A DNA stretch of 64,000 nt. Source: Elusimicrobia bacterium RIFCSPLOWO2_02_FULL_39_32 (GTDB lineage Bacteria > Elusimicrobiota > Elusimicrobia > 2-02-FULL-39-32). The DNA lies in NCBI GenBank assembly GCA_001800135.1, contig MGUU01000008.1:1-64000 (forward strand), written 5' to 3'. Shown here one piece after another: positions 8,146 to 16,680 of the stretch. The notes beneath the pieces are model-generated. The model saw nothing but the letters and a program-made list of their open reading frames with translations. It was not told the DNA's origin and did not search any database. A program made the translations under genes and the position numbers. Every line of letters begins with the position of its first letter. Positions within the stretch are counted from its first letter, which is position 1.

Positions 8146-9117
8146 ATGAATTTTATAGGAATATTAATCATTGCTTATCTCTTAGATTTGCTGCTTGGGG
8201 ATCCGGATTGGATGCCGCATCCAATCCGCTTTATTGGATTTTTAATTGAGAAAGGGGAAAACGCCATTAGAAAAGGCATCTCATCTGAAAAATTAGAATT
8301 GCTGGGGGGAACCTTCTTAACCATTGGCATGATCTCTTTAAGTTTTTTGGTTCCGTGGATGGTTCTAAAAATTTTATTCCAACATTCTCCCGCATGTGCT
8401 GTGCCAGTTGAAATTTTTTTACTTTACGCTTGTTTCTCGACTAAAGAATTGGCGATTGAAAGTTTTTGGGTAAGAGATGCGTTAAAATCAAATGACATTC
8501 CCTTGGCAAGAAAAAAACTCTCATGGATTGTGGGCAGAGATACAAAAAACCTAGATGAAAAAGAGATTATCCGTGGAACTGTGGAAACAGTTGCAGAGAG
8601 TACAGTGGATGGAATTATAGCTCCGGTTTTTTATGCGTGTTTGGGAGGAGCTCCTTTAGCTCTAACTTATAAGACAATTAATACTTTAGATTCCATGATT
8701 GGACATAAAAATAAAAAATATTTTTATTTTGGAAAAACTGCCGCTAAAATTGATACTTTAGCCAACTGGCTTCCAGCCAGGATCAGCGGGTTTCTCTTTC
8801 CAATCGCTGCTGGAATTCTGGGATACTCATCAAAAAGCTCATATCAGATCGCTTGGGGTCAAGGTCTAAATACGCCAGTACCCAATGCTGCTATTCCAGA
8901 AGCTGCCATGGCTGGAGCGCTTCAAATTCAATTAGGGGGTCTAAATACCTATGAGAATGTCCCATTACAAACACCCTATTTAGGTTCCGCAGAAAAAGAG
9001 CTTTCTGTTGAACATATTGATAAATCCATTAAGTTGATGTTTGTGGGTTCGCTCCTATTCTTTTTGATTTGCTTAACTATTCGAACTCTTTGGGGAATAA
9101 CATTTATAAGAGGATGA
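8146..9117 (+). CDS. cbiB: Adenosylcobinamide-phosphate synthase
   Basis: Membrane protein of 323 aa (CbiB/CobD family) that attaches aminopropanol phosphate to adenosylcobyric acid. Diagnostic blocks are LLGDPDWMPHPIRFIGFLIE at the N-terminus, the GRDTKNLDEKEIIRGTVETV segment, the DGIIAPVFYACLGG loop and NAAIPEAAMAGAL. The 93-nt gap before it holds only a 14-codon frame at 8062, which I do not call as a gene. A TTATAC hexamer just before the ATG may be a weak internal -10. Confidence 0.95.
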   Translation: MNFIGILIIAYLLDLLLGDPDWMPHPIRFIGFLIEKGENAIRKGISSEKLELLGGTFLTIGMISLSFLVPWMVLKILFQHSPACAVPVEIFLLYACFSTKELAIESFWVRDALKSNDIPLARKKLSWIVGRDTKNLDEKEIIRGTVETVAESTVDGIIAPVFYACLGGAPLALTYKTINTLDSMIGHKNKKYFYFGKTAAKIDTLANWLPARISGFLFPIAAGILGYSSKSSYQIAWGQGLNTPVPNAAIPEAAMAGALQIQLGGLNTYENVPLQTPYLGSAEKELSVEHIDKSIKLMFVGSLLFFLICLTIRTLWGITFIRG

Positions 9118-9157
9118 TTTTAAAAAATAAATTTTTCCATTTTCGTTTTTTTACACT

Positions 9158-10591
9158 ATGAACATCCCTAGAATTATTGTTTCTGGAACACAAAGCGGTG
9201 TTGGAAAAACTTCTGTAACATTGGCTTTAATGGCTGCCTTTAAAAAAGTTGGGATTAAAGTGCAGCCTTTTAAAGTTGGTCCTGACTATATTGATCCTAG
9301 TTATCACCAGCTTGTTACAGAAAAACCATCTCATAATCTAGATACATGGCTGCTTACAAAAGAAAAAGTCCAGTGGTTATTTCAGAAGGAATCTCATAAT
9401 TGTGAACTAGCCATTATTGAAGGGGTCATGGGACTCTATGATGGTTTTGGCAGTTGTGAAGAAACCGCAAGCACTCAGGAAATTGCAAAACTTTTAAACT
9501 GTCCTATTGTTTTGGTCATTGATGCAAAAAAAATGGCTCGTTCGGCTGCGGCTTTAATCTTAGGTTTTAAATCTTTTGATCCTGCTCTAAAAATTGGCGG
9601 AGTGATTCTTAACAAAGTGGGAAGTTTAAGGCATTACCAAATATTAAAAGAAGCTGTAGAGACCTATACTCAAATTCCTGTTTTAGGCGGGATCCCTTCC
9701 AATTTAAAAATTCATGTGCCTGAAAGACATCTTGGTCTTTTAACTGCTTCTGAAAATAAAGAGTTTAAAGAACTTCTAAATGCTCTAACTGATTTGATTC
9801 GTCCGGATCCTGAAAAAAATAACCCTGGAATTAATTTAGATGCAATTCTAAAAATCGCTAAAGAAACAGAACCTCTACCTAAAGTAAAATCTCCATCTAT
9901 AGAATTTAATAACAATAATTTAAAGTCTGTAAAAATTGGAATTGCTAAGGACAAAGCATTTAGTTTTTACTATCAGGCAAATTTAGATCTTTTAGAGCGC
10001 TGTGGAGCGAAATTAATTACTTTCAGTCCTTTAGAAACAAAGGAACTTCCAGAGGGTTTAAGCGCTCTATATTTTGGAGGAGGATTCCCAGAAATCTATG
10101 CGCAAGAGCTCCAAAATAATCTTTATTTAAAGAAACAAATTAAAAATTTAATTGCAGATGGTTTACCTGTATATGCAGAATGCGGAGGGTATATGTATCT
10201 TACAGAAGCGATTCAAGATTTAGAGGGTAAAACTTATGAGATGGTGGGCGCAATCCCAGGGAAAATAACAATGACCAAAAAACTCCAAAACTTTGGTTAC
10301 AAACAAGGGAAAAGTATCCATCCTAACATACTCCATGACAAAGAAACCATGGTTCGCGGTCATGAATTTCACTATTCTAAAATGGAGGTTTTGGACTCAC
10401 ATTTTTCTTATGAGCTCACAGATAGAAAAACAGGAAAAAAACAGTTTGAAGGGATTCAAAAAAATAATTTACTTGCATCCTATCTCCATCTTCATTTTTT
10501 AACAAACCCTGAATGGGCGCAAAATTTCGTTAAAGCAGCAAAAAAATACAGTGAAAACTTAAGTTTGAAAAAGGAGACGGCAAAAGTTTAA
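9158..10591 (+). CDS. cbiA: Cobyrinate a,c-diamide synthase
   Basis: CbiA/CobB amidates the a and c acetate side chains of cob(II)yrinate with glutamine and ATP. At 477 aa it has the two expected parts. The N-terminal P-loop domain has GTQSGVGKTS (about residues 8-17) and KVGPDYIDPSYH. The C-terminal glutaminase domain has its nucleophilic cysteine in YAECGGYMYL and a histidine pair in YLHLHF. It closes the first operon; riboswitch 2 follows within 30 nt, and no clear terminator lies between. Confidence 0.95.
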   Translation: MNIPRIIVSGTQSGVGKTSVTLALMAAFKKVGIKVQPFKVGPDYIDPSYHQLVTEKPSHNLDTWLLTKEKVQWLFQKESHNCELAIIEGVMGLYDGFGSCEETASTQEIAKLLNCPIVLVIDAKKMARSAAALILGFKSFDPALKIGGVILNKVGSLRHYQILKEAVETYTQIPVLGGIPSNLKIHVPERHLGLLTASENKEFKELLNALTDLIRPDPEKNNPGINLDAILKIAKETEPLPKVKSPSIEFNNNNLKSVKIGIAKDKAFSFYYQANLDLLERCGAKLITFSPLETKELPEGLSALYFGGGFPEIYAQELQNNLYLKKQIKNLIADGLPVYAECGGYMYLTEAIQDLEGKTYEMVGAIPGKITMTKKLQNFGYKQGKSIHPNILHDKETMVRGHEFHYSKMEVLDSHFSYELTDRKTGKKQFEGIQKNNLLASYLHLHFLTNPEWAQNFVKAAKKYSENLSLKKETAKV

Positions 10592-10619
10592 AAGCCACAA
10601 TTACATCAAAAAATTAAAC

Positions 10620-10782
10620 ATGGGATAGATGTCAGGGAAGTCTCGTGAAAATCGAGCTCTGCCCCGCAACTGTAAACCGCGACGAAAGCTTAAAATAAGT
10701 CACTGGTCTAGTCACAAATTAGACTGGGAAGACCTTTAGCAAGTAGGAAGACCGGTAAAGACAGGAAACCTGGCTATCCAAT
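10620..10782 (+). ncRNA. Cobalamin riboswitch (aptamer 2)
   Basis: A closer match to the cobalamin consensus than aptamer 1. It has CAGGGAAGTCTCGTGAAAAT, the block CTGCCCCGCAACTGTAAACC, AAGTCACTGG, GACTGGGAAGACC and a B12-box-like AAGTAGGAAGACCGGT. The closing stem pairs GGATAG (10623-10628) with CTATCC (10774-10779). No intrinsic terminator follows. A hairpin with arms TGCGT/ACGCA lies between the aptamer and the GAGGGAG ribosome-binding site of the porin, so translational control is likely. Confidence 0.92.
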
Positions 10783-10835
10783 AAAGTTGCGTACGAAAAT
10801 AAATCGGAACGCATTCTTCGAGAGGGAGAACAATG

Positions 10836-12200
10836 ATGAAAAAAATTAAAGTTGTTGCAGCTGTATGTCTAGTAGTTTCTAGTTTCTTTTATGGAATTCA
10901 GAATCTTGGCGCTGTTTCAGAAGAGGAATTCCAATCCTTAAAAAACAAAGTGCAGGAATTGGAAAAATATACTTTCCCGCCTGAAAAAGCAGAGGAAATA
11001 AAAAAGGTAACTGAATATGTTTGTCCTCAAGGACATACCTATGCCTTCCCGCCAGAACATTTTATCTGTCCAGAAGATCGCCTAATTGTAAAAAAAAGGT
11101 TCGCTTTAATAAAAATGAAACTAGACAGAAGAGAGGCAGTTGGAGATAAAATTAGCAGCATGTTAGATGAAGAGTTTCAAAAAAGGGTGAATGTGGCGAT
11201 CTCTGGAACTGGAATAGTCCAACACATTGCTGAGAGTCTTGAAAGCGCCACTAAAAAACAAACTTTTGCTCAAGGTTCAATAGATGTTTATCTGCTCAGC
11301 AGGCCATTCATTAACACCTTGTTTTTTATTGACATAGAATCTCAAGGCGGACAGGGACCAGATTCTTCTATCCCAAACCAATCTGTGCTTAACAATGATA
11401 CAACCTCTTTACCTGGAGTAGTCCAGACAGATCAAGTGCGTTTAAGGGAGGCATGGTTACAAAAAACAGCCATGAGTCAAAAAATCCAGTTTATAATTGG
11501 TAAAATAGACCTGACTAATTATTTTGATCGTAACAGAGTTGCCAATGATGAGACCAGCCAATTTATAACTGGCGGATTGGTCAATAATTTGGTTATAGGC
11601 AATGCTCCAAACGGACCAGGAATGGCTCTTCTTTATGATTCTCACAAAGGGTTTGCTCTAGGTATAGGCGCGCAGAGCGCTGACGGGAATGGAGTGAATG
11701 TAACAGAAGAACCTTTTTCTATTTCTGAAATTGCTCTAAGATTTAGACTTTTGCATGGGGCTTTAGGAAATATTCGGTTTTGGGCTGCAAGAAATGGTAG
11801 AACTGTGGGAGAACATAGGGACGATTACTCCCTGGGAACTAGCCTGGATCAAGAGATCGGATCAAAAATGATTCTTTTTGGAAGAGTGGGTAGAGCTATA
11901 AAAAAGGAGCCGGTGCGAGATCCTCACTTCTGGAGCGCGGGGTTGATGTTACAGAATTTTATTCCTGCAAGAAGGCGAGATAAATTTGGGATTGGCTACA
12001 GTCACTTCTTAACTCCCATTGAAACTGGTCTTACAGCAGAAACTGAAAATATTGGAGAGTGTTATTACTCAATTTTTTTAAGTGACCATCTTAATCTTTC
12101 TCCCAACATTCAAACTATTTTTCATTCTGCGGGATCGTCCCAAGGAGCAGCGCAAAGCAATGTTTTAATATTAGGATTAAGAACACAGATCACATTTTAA
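10836..12200 (+). CDS. OprB-like outer-membrane porin with N-terminal metal-binding-type motif
   Basis: Exported outer-membrane protein of about 454 aa with a signal peptide in the first 27 residues. Tandem ATGs lie at 10833 and 10836; GGGAG at 10824-10828 favours 10836. Counting from 10833, a short coiled coil (about 29-60) precedes a Cys/His motif with C64, H68, H76 and C79, resembling the YxCPMHP...CP heavy-metal-binding domain with parts of the ligand set lost. The rest is beta-barrel-like, with the porin block RLREAWLQ...IIGKIDLTNYFD and a terminal phenylalanine. As the first gene behind riboswitch 2, it probably admits cobalt or a corrinoid; substrate unproven. Confidence 0.7.
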   Translation: MKKIKVVAAVCLVVSSFFYGIQNLGAVSEEEFQSLKNKVQELEKYTFPPEKAEEIKKVTEYVCPQGHTYAFPPEHFICPEDRLIVKKRFALIKMKLDRREAVGDKISSMLDEEFQKRVNVAISGTGIVQHIAESLESATKKQTFAQGSIDVYLLSRPFINTLFFIDIESQGGQGPDSSIPNQSVLNNDTTSLPGVVQTDQVRLREAWLQKTAMSQKIQFIIGKIDLTNYFDRNRVANDETSQFITGGLVNNLVIGNAPNGPGMALLYDSHKGFALGIGAQSADGNGVNVTEEPFSISEIALRFRLLHGALGNIRFWAARNGRTVGEHRDDYSLGTSLDQEIGSKMILFGRVGRAIKKEPVRDPHFWSAGLMLQNFIPARRRDKFGIGYSHFLTPIETGLTAETENIGECYYSIFLSDHLNLSPNIQTIFHSAGSSQGAAQSNVLILGLRTQITF

Positions 12201-12252
12201 AAATGGTGTAAATTTTTAAAGTACTTAAAATAAAAAATAAAAGGAGGAGTCA

Positions 12253-13455
12253 ATGAACAAAATAAAACTAATCATGAGCGGGCTGATTCTTTGTTTAGCC
12301 GTTAGCTCCAATGCGCAGATGGAATCTCTATCAGAGGAGAATAATCGTTTGTTTGTGGCAAACCAAGATTCAGATTATGTGTCAGTTATTGATTTAAAAA
12401 CCTTGCAGCTCTCCAAAAAAATTAATTTGGATATTTTAAGCGCTTCACACATGACCATGGCATGGACTGGAAAAACTGGCCAAAAACTTCTTGTAACCAT
12501 GACAGGCAGGAATGAGGTGGCGATTGTGGATGTAGAAAAAGGGATTGTAGAAGCGAAGCTTCCAGTTGGAAGGTCCCCTGAACATTTTGCCATTGAAAAA
12601 AATAAAGATTATCCTGAATATTTTGCCTATGTCGCTAACTTTGACGATGGCTCAATCTCAGTGATTGACCTTGCGCTCAATAAAGAGATAAAAAGAATTA
12701 ATGGTTTTTATGAACCGCATGGGGTTACATTTAATGCAGACGCTTCCAAAGCCTATATTGCAAACTTTGGAGCCCATCGCATAGATGTCATTGATACCGC
12801 AAAACATGAAATTGCCAAACAATTGAGCATAGGAGATGTTTATCAAGTCGCTTTAAAAAACCCTTCGCGCTACTTATCGGAAATTAAAGGAATTGCCAAT
12901 GTGACTTTAACTTCAAATGGCCGGTATGGTTATGCCGCGGATGGAGATTCAAATCTCGTGGCAGTGATAGATACTGAAAAAGATAGCATTGTAAAAACCA
13001 TTCCAGTAGGAGAAGATCCGTGGAGAACTTATCACTCCCCAGATGGAAAATGGATGCTTGTGCCAAACAATGGGGATGAAACTGTATCTGTGATTGACGC
13101 TGAAAAACATAAACTAAGATCTACATTCCCAGCAGGCGGAACTATTACTGGAATTAATTTTGTATTGGGTGGGAAAAAAGCCTATGCCTTAGCTACCACT
13201 GAAAGCGAAGCGCTTCTCCATGTATATGATCTTCAAAAAATGAAAGAGAAAGGAACAATCTTAATTGGTAAAGGTCTCCGTTTAGAAACTGCTTCCACAT
13301 CTGTGGATGGTAAGACAATCTATGTAGCATCGTCAGTAGATAATTCCATCTATTCCATAGATGCTGAGACTGATAAAGTAACAAAAATTGCAAACGTAGG
13401 GATTACTCCTTGGGGAACAACCATTCAAGGAGACATGGCTTCTTATTGCCACTAA
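12253..13455 (+). CDS. Secreted YVTN-type beta-propeller protein
   Basis: A signal peptide (residues 1-21, ending SSNA) is followed by about seven repeats of the YVTN/YncE type: RLFVANQDSDYVSVIDLKT, YVANFDDGSISVIDL, YIANFGAHRIDVIDT and others. The protein should be a periplasmic or secreted seven-bladed propeller of about 380 residues. AAGGAGGAG gives a strong ribosome-binding site. It sits 52 nt after the porin under the same cobalamin riboswitch. Propellers of this kind bind ligands or partners, but the ligand cannot be read from sequence. A periplasmic partner of the porin is one possibility. Confidence 0.75.
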   Translation: MNKIKLIMSGLILCLAVSSNAQMESLSEENNRLFVANQDSDYVSVIDLKTLQLSKKINLDILSASHMTMAWTGKTGQKLLVTMTGRNEVAIVDVEKGIVEAKLPVGRSPEHFAIEKNKDYPEYFAYVANFDDGSISVIDLALNKEIKRINGFYEPHGVTFNADASKAYIANFGAHRIDVIDTAKHEIAKQLSIGDVYQVALKNPSRYLSEIKGIANVTLTSNGRYGYAADGDSNLVAVIDTEKDSIVKTIPVGEDPWRTYHSPDGKWMLVPNNGDETVSVIDAEKHKLRSTFPAGGTITGINFVLGGKKAYALATTESEALLHVYDLQKMKEKGTILIGKGLRLETASTSVDGKTIYVASSVDNSIYSIDAETDKVTKIANVGITPWGTTIQGDMASYCH

Positions 13456-14366
13456 ATAAAAATCCAAAGCCAACATTGGATTGTGAAATTTTTCTAGATT
13501 CTCACAAACAACGCTGGTCTTGGGATAGAAGATTAAAGCTTTTTGTTACAATTCTTCTAGTTTGTACTCTATTTGTTAGTCGAAACTATCTGCTAGGGGA
13601 CGAAAGATCAAAGATCAATGAAATCCCTGGTTTAAAAAAAGCAATAGTTCAAGCTATTCAAAAGTATTATTTTAAACCGGTTAACATAAATGAATTTGAG
13701 AAGAGTTCTTTGTCTGAAATATTACAAGTTTTGGACAAAGACTCTTCTTTAATTCAAAGCGAACCAAAAAAGTCAGATTTTGTCAGGGGTTTTAAGAATA
13801 AAAAAAGTATTAAAAATTATAAAATTATTGCTGAAAAAATTGGGGTTTTCCATATCTCTTATTTCTCTAAATCCACTGCTAAAGAATTTGAAAAGATCCA
13901 TAAAAAATTGACTAAGGATGGAGCTTCTAAACTGATCTTAGATTTAAGAGGAAATGAGGGTGGGGATTTTGATTCTTGCTTAAAAATAACAGAACGTTTT
14001 GTGTCGTATGGGGAAACATTAGCAATCATTCAGGAAAAAGAGAAAAAAATTATAAAAAAATCAGAAAATAAGGTCCCCATAAAAATTCCCATGGTCATTC
14101 TTGTGGACAGCAATACCGCATCTTCTGCTGAATTTCTTGCTTCATCGCTAAGAAAACACAATCAGGCAACAATTATTGGACTTCCCACACAAGGAAAAAG
14201 AACAGTTCAAAAAATGATTCCTGTAGAAACACTGTGGTTATCATTGACAGTTGGGACTTGGGAAATAACTGGAAATAGCGATGAGTCAGAAAAGATTGAG
14301 CCAGATTTTTTTATCGCTAATAAGGATCAGCAACTAGAAAAAGCTATCTCACTATGCAAACATTAA
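13446..14366 (+). CDS. Membrane-anchored S41-family (C-terminal processing type) peptidase
   Basis: The recognisable parts are a transmembrane segment (LKLFVTILLVCTLFVSRNYL) and the S41 core. LILDLRGNEGGDF is the oxyanion/substrate block, the catalytic serine is in SNTASSAEFLASSL, and the catalytic lysine is in PTQGKRTVQ. No PDZ domain is evident, so it is short for the family. The start is uncertain: TTG codons at 13410, 13446 and 13482 are in frame, and AAGGAG at 13427-13432 favours 13446, overlapping the end of the propeller gene. It overlaps cbiX by 13 nt. A protease is unusual in a cobalamin operon. Confidence 0.65.
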   Translation: MPLNKNPKPTLDCEIFLDSHKQRWSWDRRLKLFVTILLVCTLFVSRNYLLGDERSKINEIPGLKKAIVQAIQKYYFKPVNINEFEKSSLSEILQVLDKDSSLIQSEPKKSDFVRGFKNKKSIKNYKIIAEKIGVFHISYFSKSTAKEFEKIHKKLTKDGASKLILDLRGNEGGDFDSCLKITERFVSYGETLAIIQEKEKKIIKKSENKVPIKIPMVILVDSNTASSAEFLASSLRKHNQATIIGLPTQGKRTVQKMIPVETLWLSLTVGTWEITGNSDESEKIEPDFFIANKDQQLEKAISLCKH

Positions 14367-15166
14367 AAAAAGCGATCCTTTTGATTGGACATGGCTCTAG
14401 AGATCCTATTGCGGTAAAAGAATTTCTAGATTTTGCCAATGAGTTTCAAAGCAAAAATATCAAAACTTTTGGGAATGAAATGATAGTTACCAGCGCATTT
14501 TTAGAACTGAGCTCACCTACCATTCCTCAAGCGCTGCACACGCTTGCAAATGATGGGATAAACCAGATTACGGTAATCCCCTATTTACTCTTTAGCGCTG
14601 GCCATGTAAAAACTGAAATCCCTGAGATTTTAGAGGAATTTAAAAACAGGGTTCCTCAAATTAATATTCTTTATGGAAACTCTCTTTGGCCGCATAAAAA
14701 TATAATCCAATGCGCTAAAGAAAAAATTATGCAAAGTTTAAATAAATTCCCGCAAAACCATTCTAGGGATGTGGATATTTTAGTTGTGGGAAGAGGAGCC
14801 AGTGACAGCCAAGCGATTGAACAATTTACAGAAGCGGTCAATCATCTCCGTGTTGAAATACCTTGCCATACCTTAAACCATTGTTTTATAGCCCTTGCGG
14901 AACCAAAATATACAGAGACCTTGCCTGAAATATTGAACAATTCATGCAAAAAGTTACTTATCTTTCCTTTTTATCTATTCACTGGAATTTTGGTTAATAG
15001 AATTCAACACCAGGCAGAAGAGGCTAAAAAAATATATAAAGAGGCTAGAATAGAAATTGCGCCTTACTTTGGTTCAGATCCCCTCATGTTTCAAATGTTA
15101 AAAGAAAAAGTGGTCGAAACTTCTAATAACTTAAATAATTTATTAGGCGCTCTTAAGAATTATTAA
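14354..15166 (+). CDS. cbiX: Sirohydrochlorin cobaltochelatase, long CbiX type
   Basis: Class II chelatase that inserts cobalt into sirohydrochlorin, the committed step of the cobalt-early corrin route. At 270 aa it is the duplicated long form. The N-terminal half has the metal-binding histidines in LIGHGSRDP and LFSAGHVKTEIP. The C-terminal half has VVGRGASD and FYLFTGILVNR, where the histidines are missing, as in other long CbiX proteins with a single active half. Its first codons overlap the S41 peptidase gene. Confidence 0.9.
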   Translation: MQTLKKAILLIGHGSRDPIAVKEFLDFANEFQSKNIKTFGNEMIVTSAFLELSSPTIPQALHTLANDGINQITVIPYLLFSAGHVKTEIPEILEEFKNRVPQINILYGNSLWPHKNIIQCAKEKIMQSLNKFPQNHSRDVDILVVGRGASDSQAIEQFTEAVNHLRVEIPCHTLNHCFIALAEPKYTETLPEILNNSCKKLLIFPFYLFTGILVNRIQHQAEEAKKIYKEARIEIAPYFGSDPLMFQMLKEKVVETSNNLNNLLGALKNY

Positions 15167-15186
15167 AGATCTCTTGGTAAACTAAA

Positions 15187-15939
15187 TTGGCCCAACAAAA
15201 AAAAGCAATAATTCTTGAATCTAAACCTTTAAATGAGGAAACCAAACTACTTCACTTAAAACTGGAGGAGGGGCAAACATTAAATTTTACAGGAGGCCAA
15301 TATGTTATTGTCAATACGAATATTTCTCTGCCTCAAGGCAAGCTCGCCAAACGGGCTTATTCCATACTTTCCAGAGATAATGATCAAGACAAATTTCAGA
15401 TAGCGGTTAAAAAAATATTGGACGGACCAGCCTCAAATTATTTTCATGACTCTGCTCCCGGAACAACCATTCCTTTTAGCGGCCCTTGGGGGCAATTTTT
15501 CTGTGATCCATCCACTAAAATTCAAAAAGCAATGGTCATTGCCACAGATACTGGCATTACAGCTGCTTTAGGGCTTATCCAAAGTCAAAACTTTAAAAAC
15601 TGCGTGAAAAAATTTTATTTGCTCTGGCTGGTTGAATCTTTAAACTATTTTTTACCTCCATCCTTTTTAGAAGAAAAACTGGGCGCGGATTGCGCAGGCT
15701 TTTTTATTAGAATCATCCCGGGAGTTTGGAATCCAGAAAGAGGCGCCAGATCCTTAGAACTATTTAAACTTTTTCTTGAGGATCGTATGGGTGAGCTCAG
15801 TTTTCTTTCCGGAGATGGGAATCTGCTTTACCCATTTAAAGACGAACTTTTAGCCCAGGGGTTTAATGACTCACAAATTAAAATTGAATGTTTCTTTAAT
15901 AACCCATTTAAAAAAATTACAACCCAAAGGTTGGTTTAG
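15187..15939 (+). CDS. Ferredoxin-NADP reductase-like flavoprotein
   Basis: 250 aa with the FNR-type layout. A flavin-binding barrel has the RAYSILS motif (about residues 58-64) and SGPWGQFF. It is followed by a nucleotide-binding half with VIATDTGITAALGL in place of the usual GTGIAP, and a terminal block resembling the NAD(P)H-binding CGP...E segment (GDGNLLYPF). The start is a TTG with a weak ribosome-binding site. It lies between cbiX and cbiC, two genes before bluB. It could supply reduced flavin to BluB, reduce Co(II) for adenosylation, or replace the missing CbiJ reductase. These are inferences from context. Confidence 0.7.
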   Translation: MAQQKKAIILESKPLNEETKLLHLKLEEGQTLNFTGGQYVIVNTNISLPQGKLAKRAYSILSRDNDQDKFQIAVKKILDGPASNYFHDSAPGTTIPFSGPWGQFFCDPSTKIQKAMVIATDTGITAALGLIQSQNFKNCVKKFYLLWLVESLNYFLPPSFLEEKLGADCAGFFIRIIPGVWNPERGARSLELFKLFLEDRMGELSFLSGDGNLLYPFKDELLAQGFNDSQIKIECFFNNPFKKITTQRLV

Positions 15940-15986
15940 CATTCAAACAAACCAAAGTTTTAGTTCAACATAAAAGGTGGTAAAAC

Positions 15987-16631
15987 ATGAATGACATGAG
16001 ACAAATGACTGGTTTAGGCAGAAACATTGAAGAAAACAGTTTTGCCATTATTGATCAAGAGGCTGGGCAACACCCATTTTCTCCTGAGGAGTGGCAAGTT
16101 GTACGCAGGGTCATACACTCTACCGCTGATTTTGAATATAAATCTTTAGTTGAGTTTCACCCTCATGCTATTCAATCTGGAATTGCCGCATTAAAGAATG
16201 GCTGTTCTATCATTGTGGATGTTAAAATGATTCAAGCAGGCTTAAATGAAGATCGCCTAGGCGCTTATGGATGCAAAATAAGCTCTTTTATTTCTGATGA
16301 AGATGTAATTAAAAAAGCAAAAGAAAAAAATTCTACTAGAGCGATTGAGGCAATGAAAAAGGCTCATGAGTTAAAAATACTAGATGGTTCAATTGTGGCT
16401 ATAGGCAATGCGCCCACAGCTCTGCTTGAAATAGCAAGACTTATTAAGGAAGAAAACGCAAAACCAGGGTTAATCATTGGTGTGCCTGTTGGCTTTGTAT
16501 CTGCCAAAGAGTCTAAGGAAGCGATCCTTAACTTAGATTCTCCCTATATTGTATCTAAAGGAAGAAAAGGGGGAAGCGCCATCGCAGTAGCTGTTATTCA
16601 CGCGCTCCTATTTCTTTCAGCGCAGAATTAA
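15987..16631 (+). CDS. cbiC: Cobalt-precorrin-8 methylmutase
   Basis: CbiC/CobH moves the methyl group from C-11 to C-12 to give cobyrinate. The catalytic histidine is in RVIHSTADFEY (about residue 44). IVDVKMIQAGL, AIGNAPTALLE and GVPVGFVSAKESK are family blocks. At 214 aa its length is normal. AAAGGTGG gives a clear ribosome-binding site 7 nt before the ATG. Confidence 0.95.
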   Translation: MNDMRQMTGLGRNIEENSFAIIDQEAGQHPFSPEEWQVVRRVIHSTADFEYKSLVEFHPHAIQSGIAALKNGCSIIVDVKMIQAGLNEDRLGAYGCKISSFISDEDVIKKAKEKNSTRAIEAMKKAHELKILDGSIVAIGNAPTALLEIARLIKEENAKPGLIIGVPVGFVSAKESKEAILNLDSPYIVSKGRKGGSAIAVAVIHALLFLSAQN

Positions 16632-16680
16632 CGATTTTATTCTAATGGTTAGCTGATTTTTTAGGTATTATAAAAAAATT

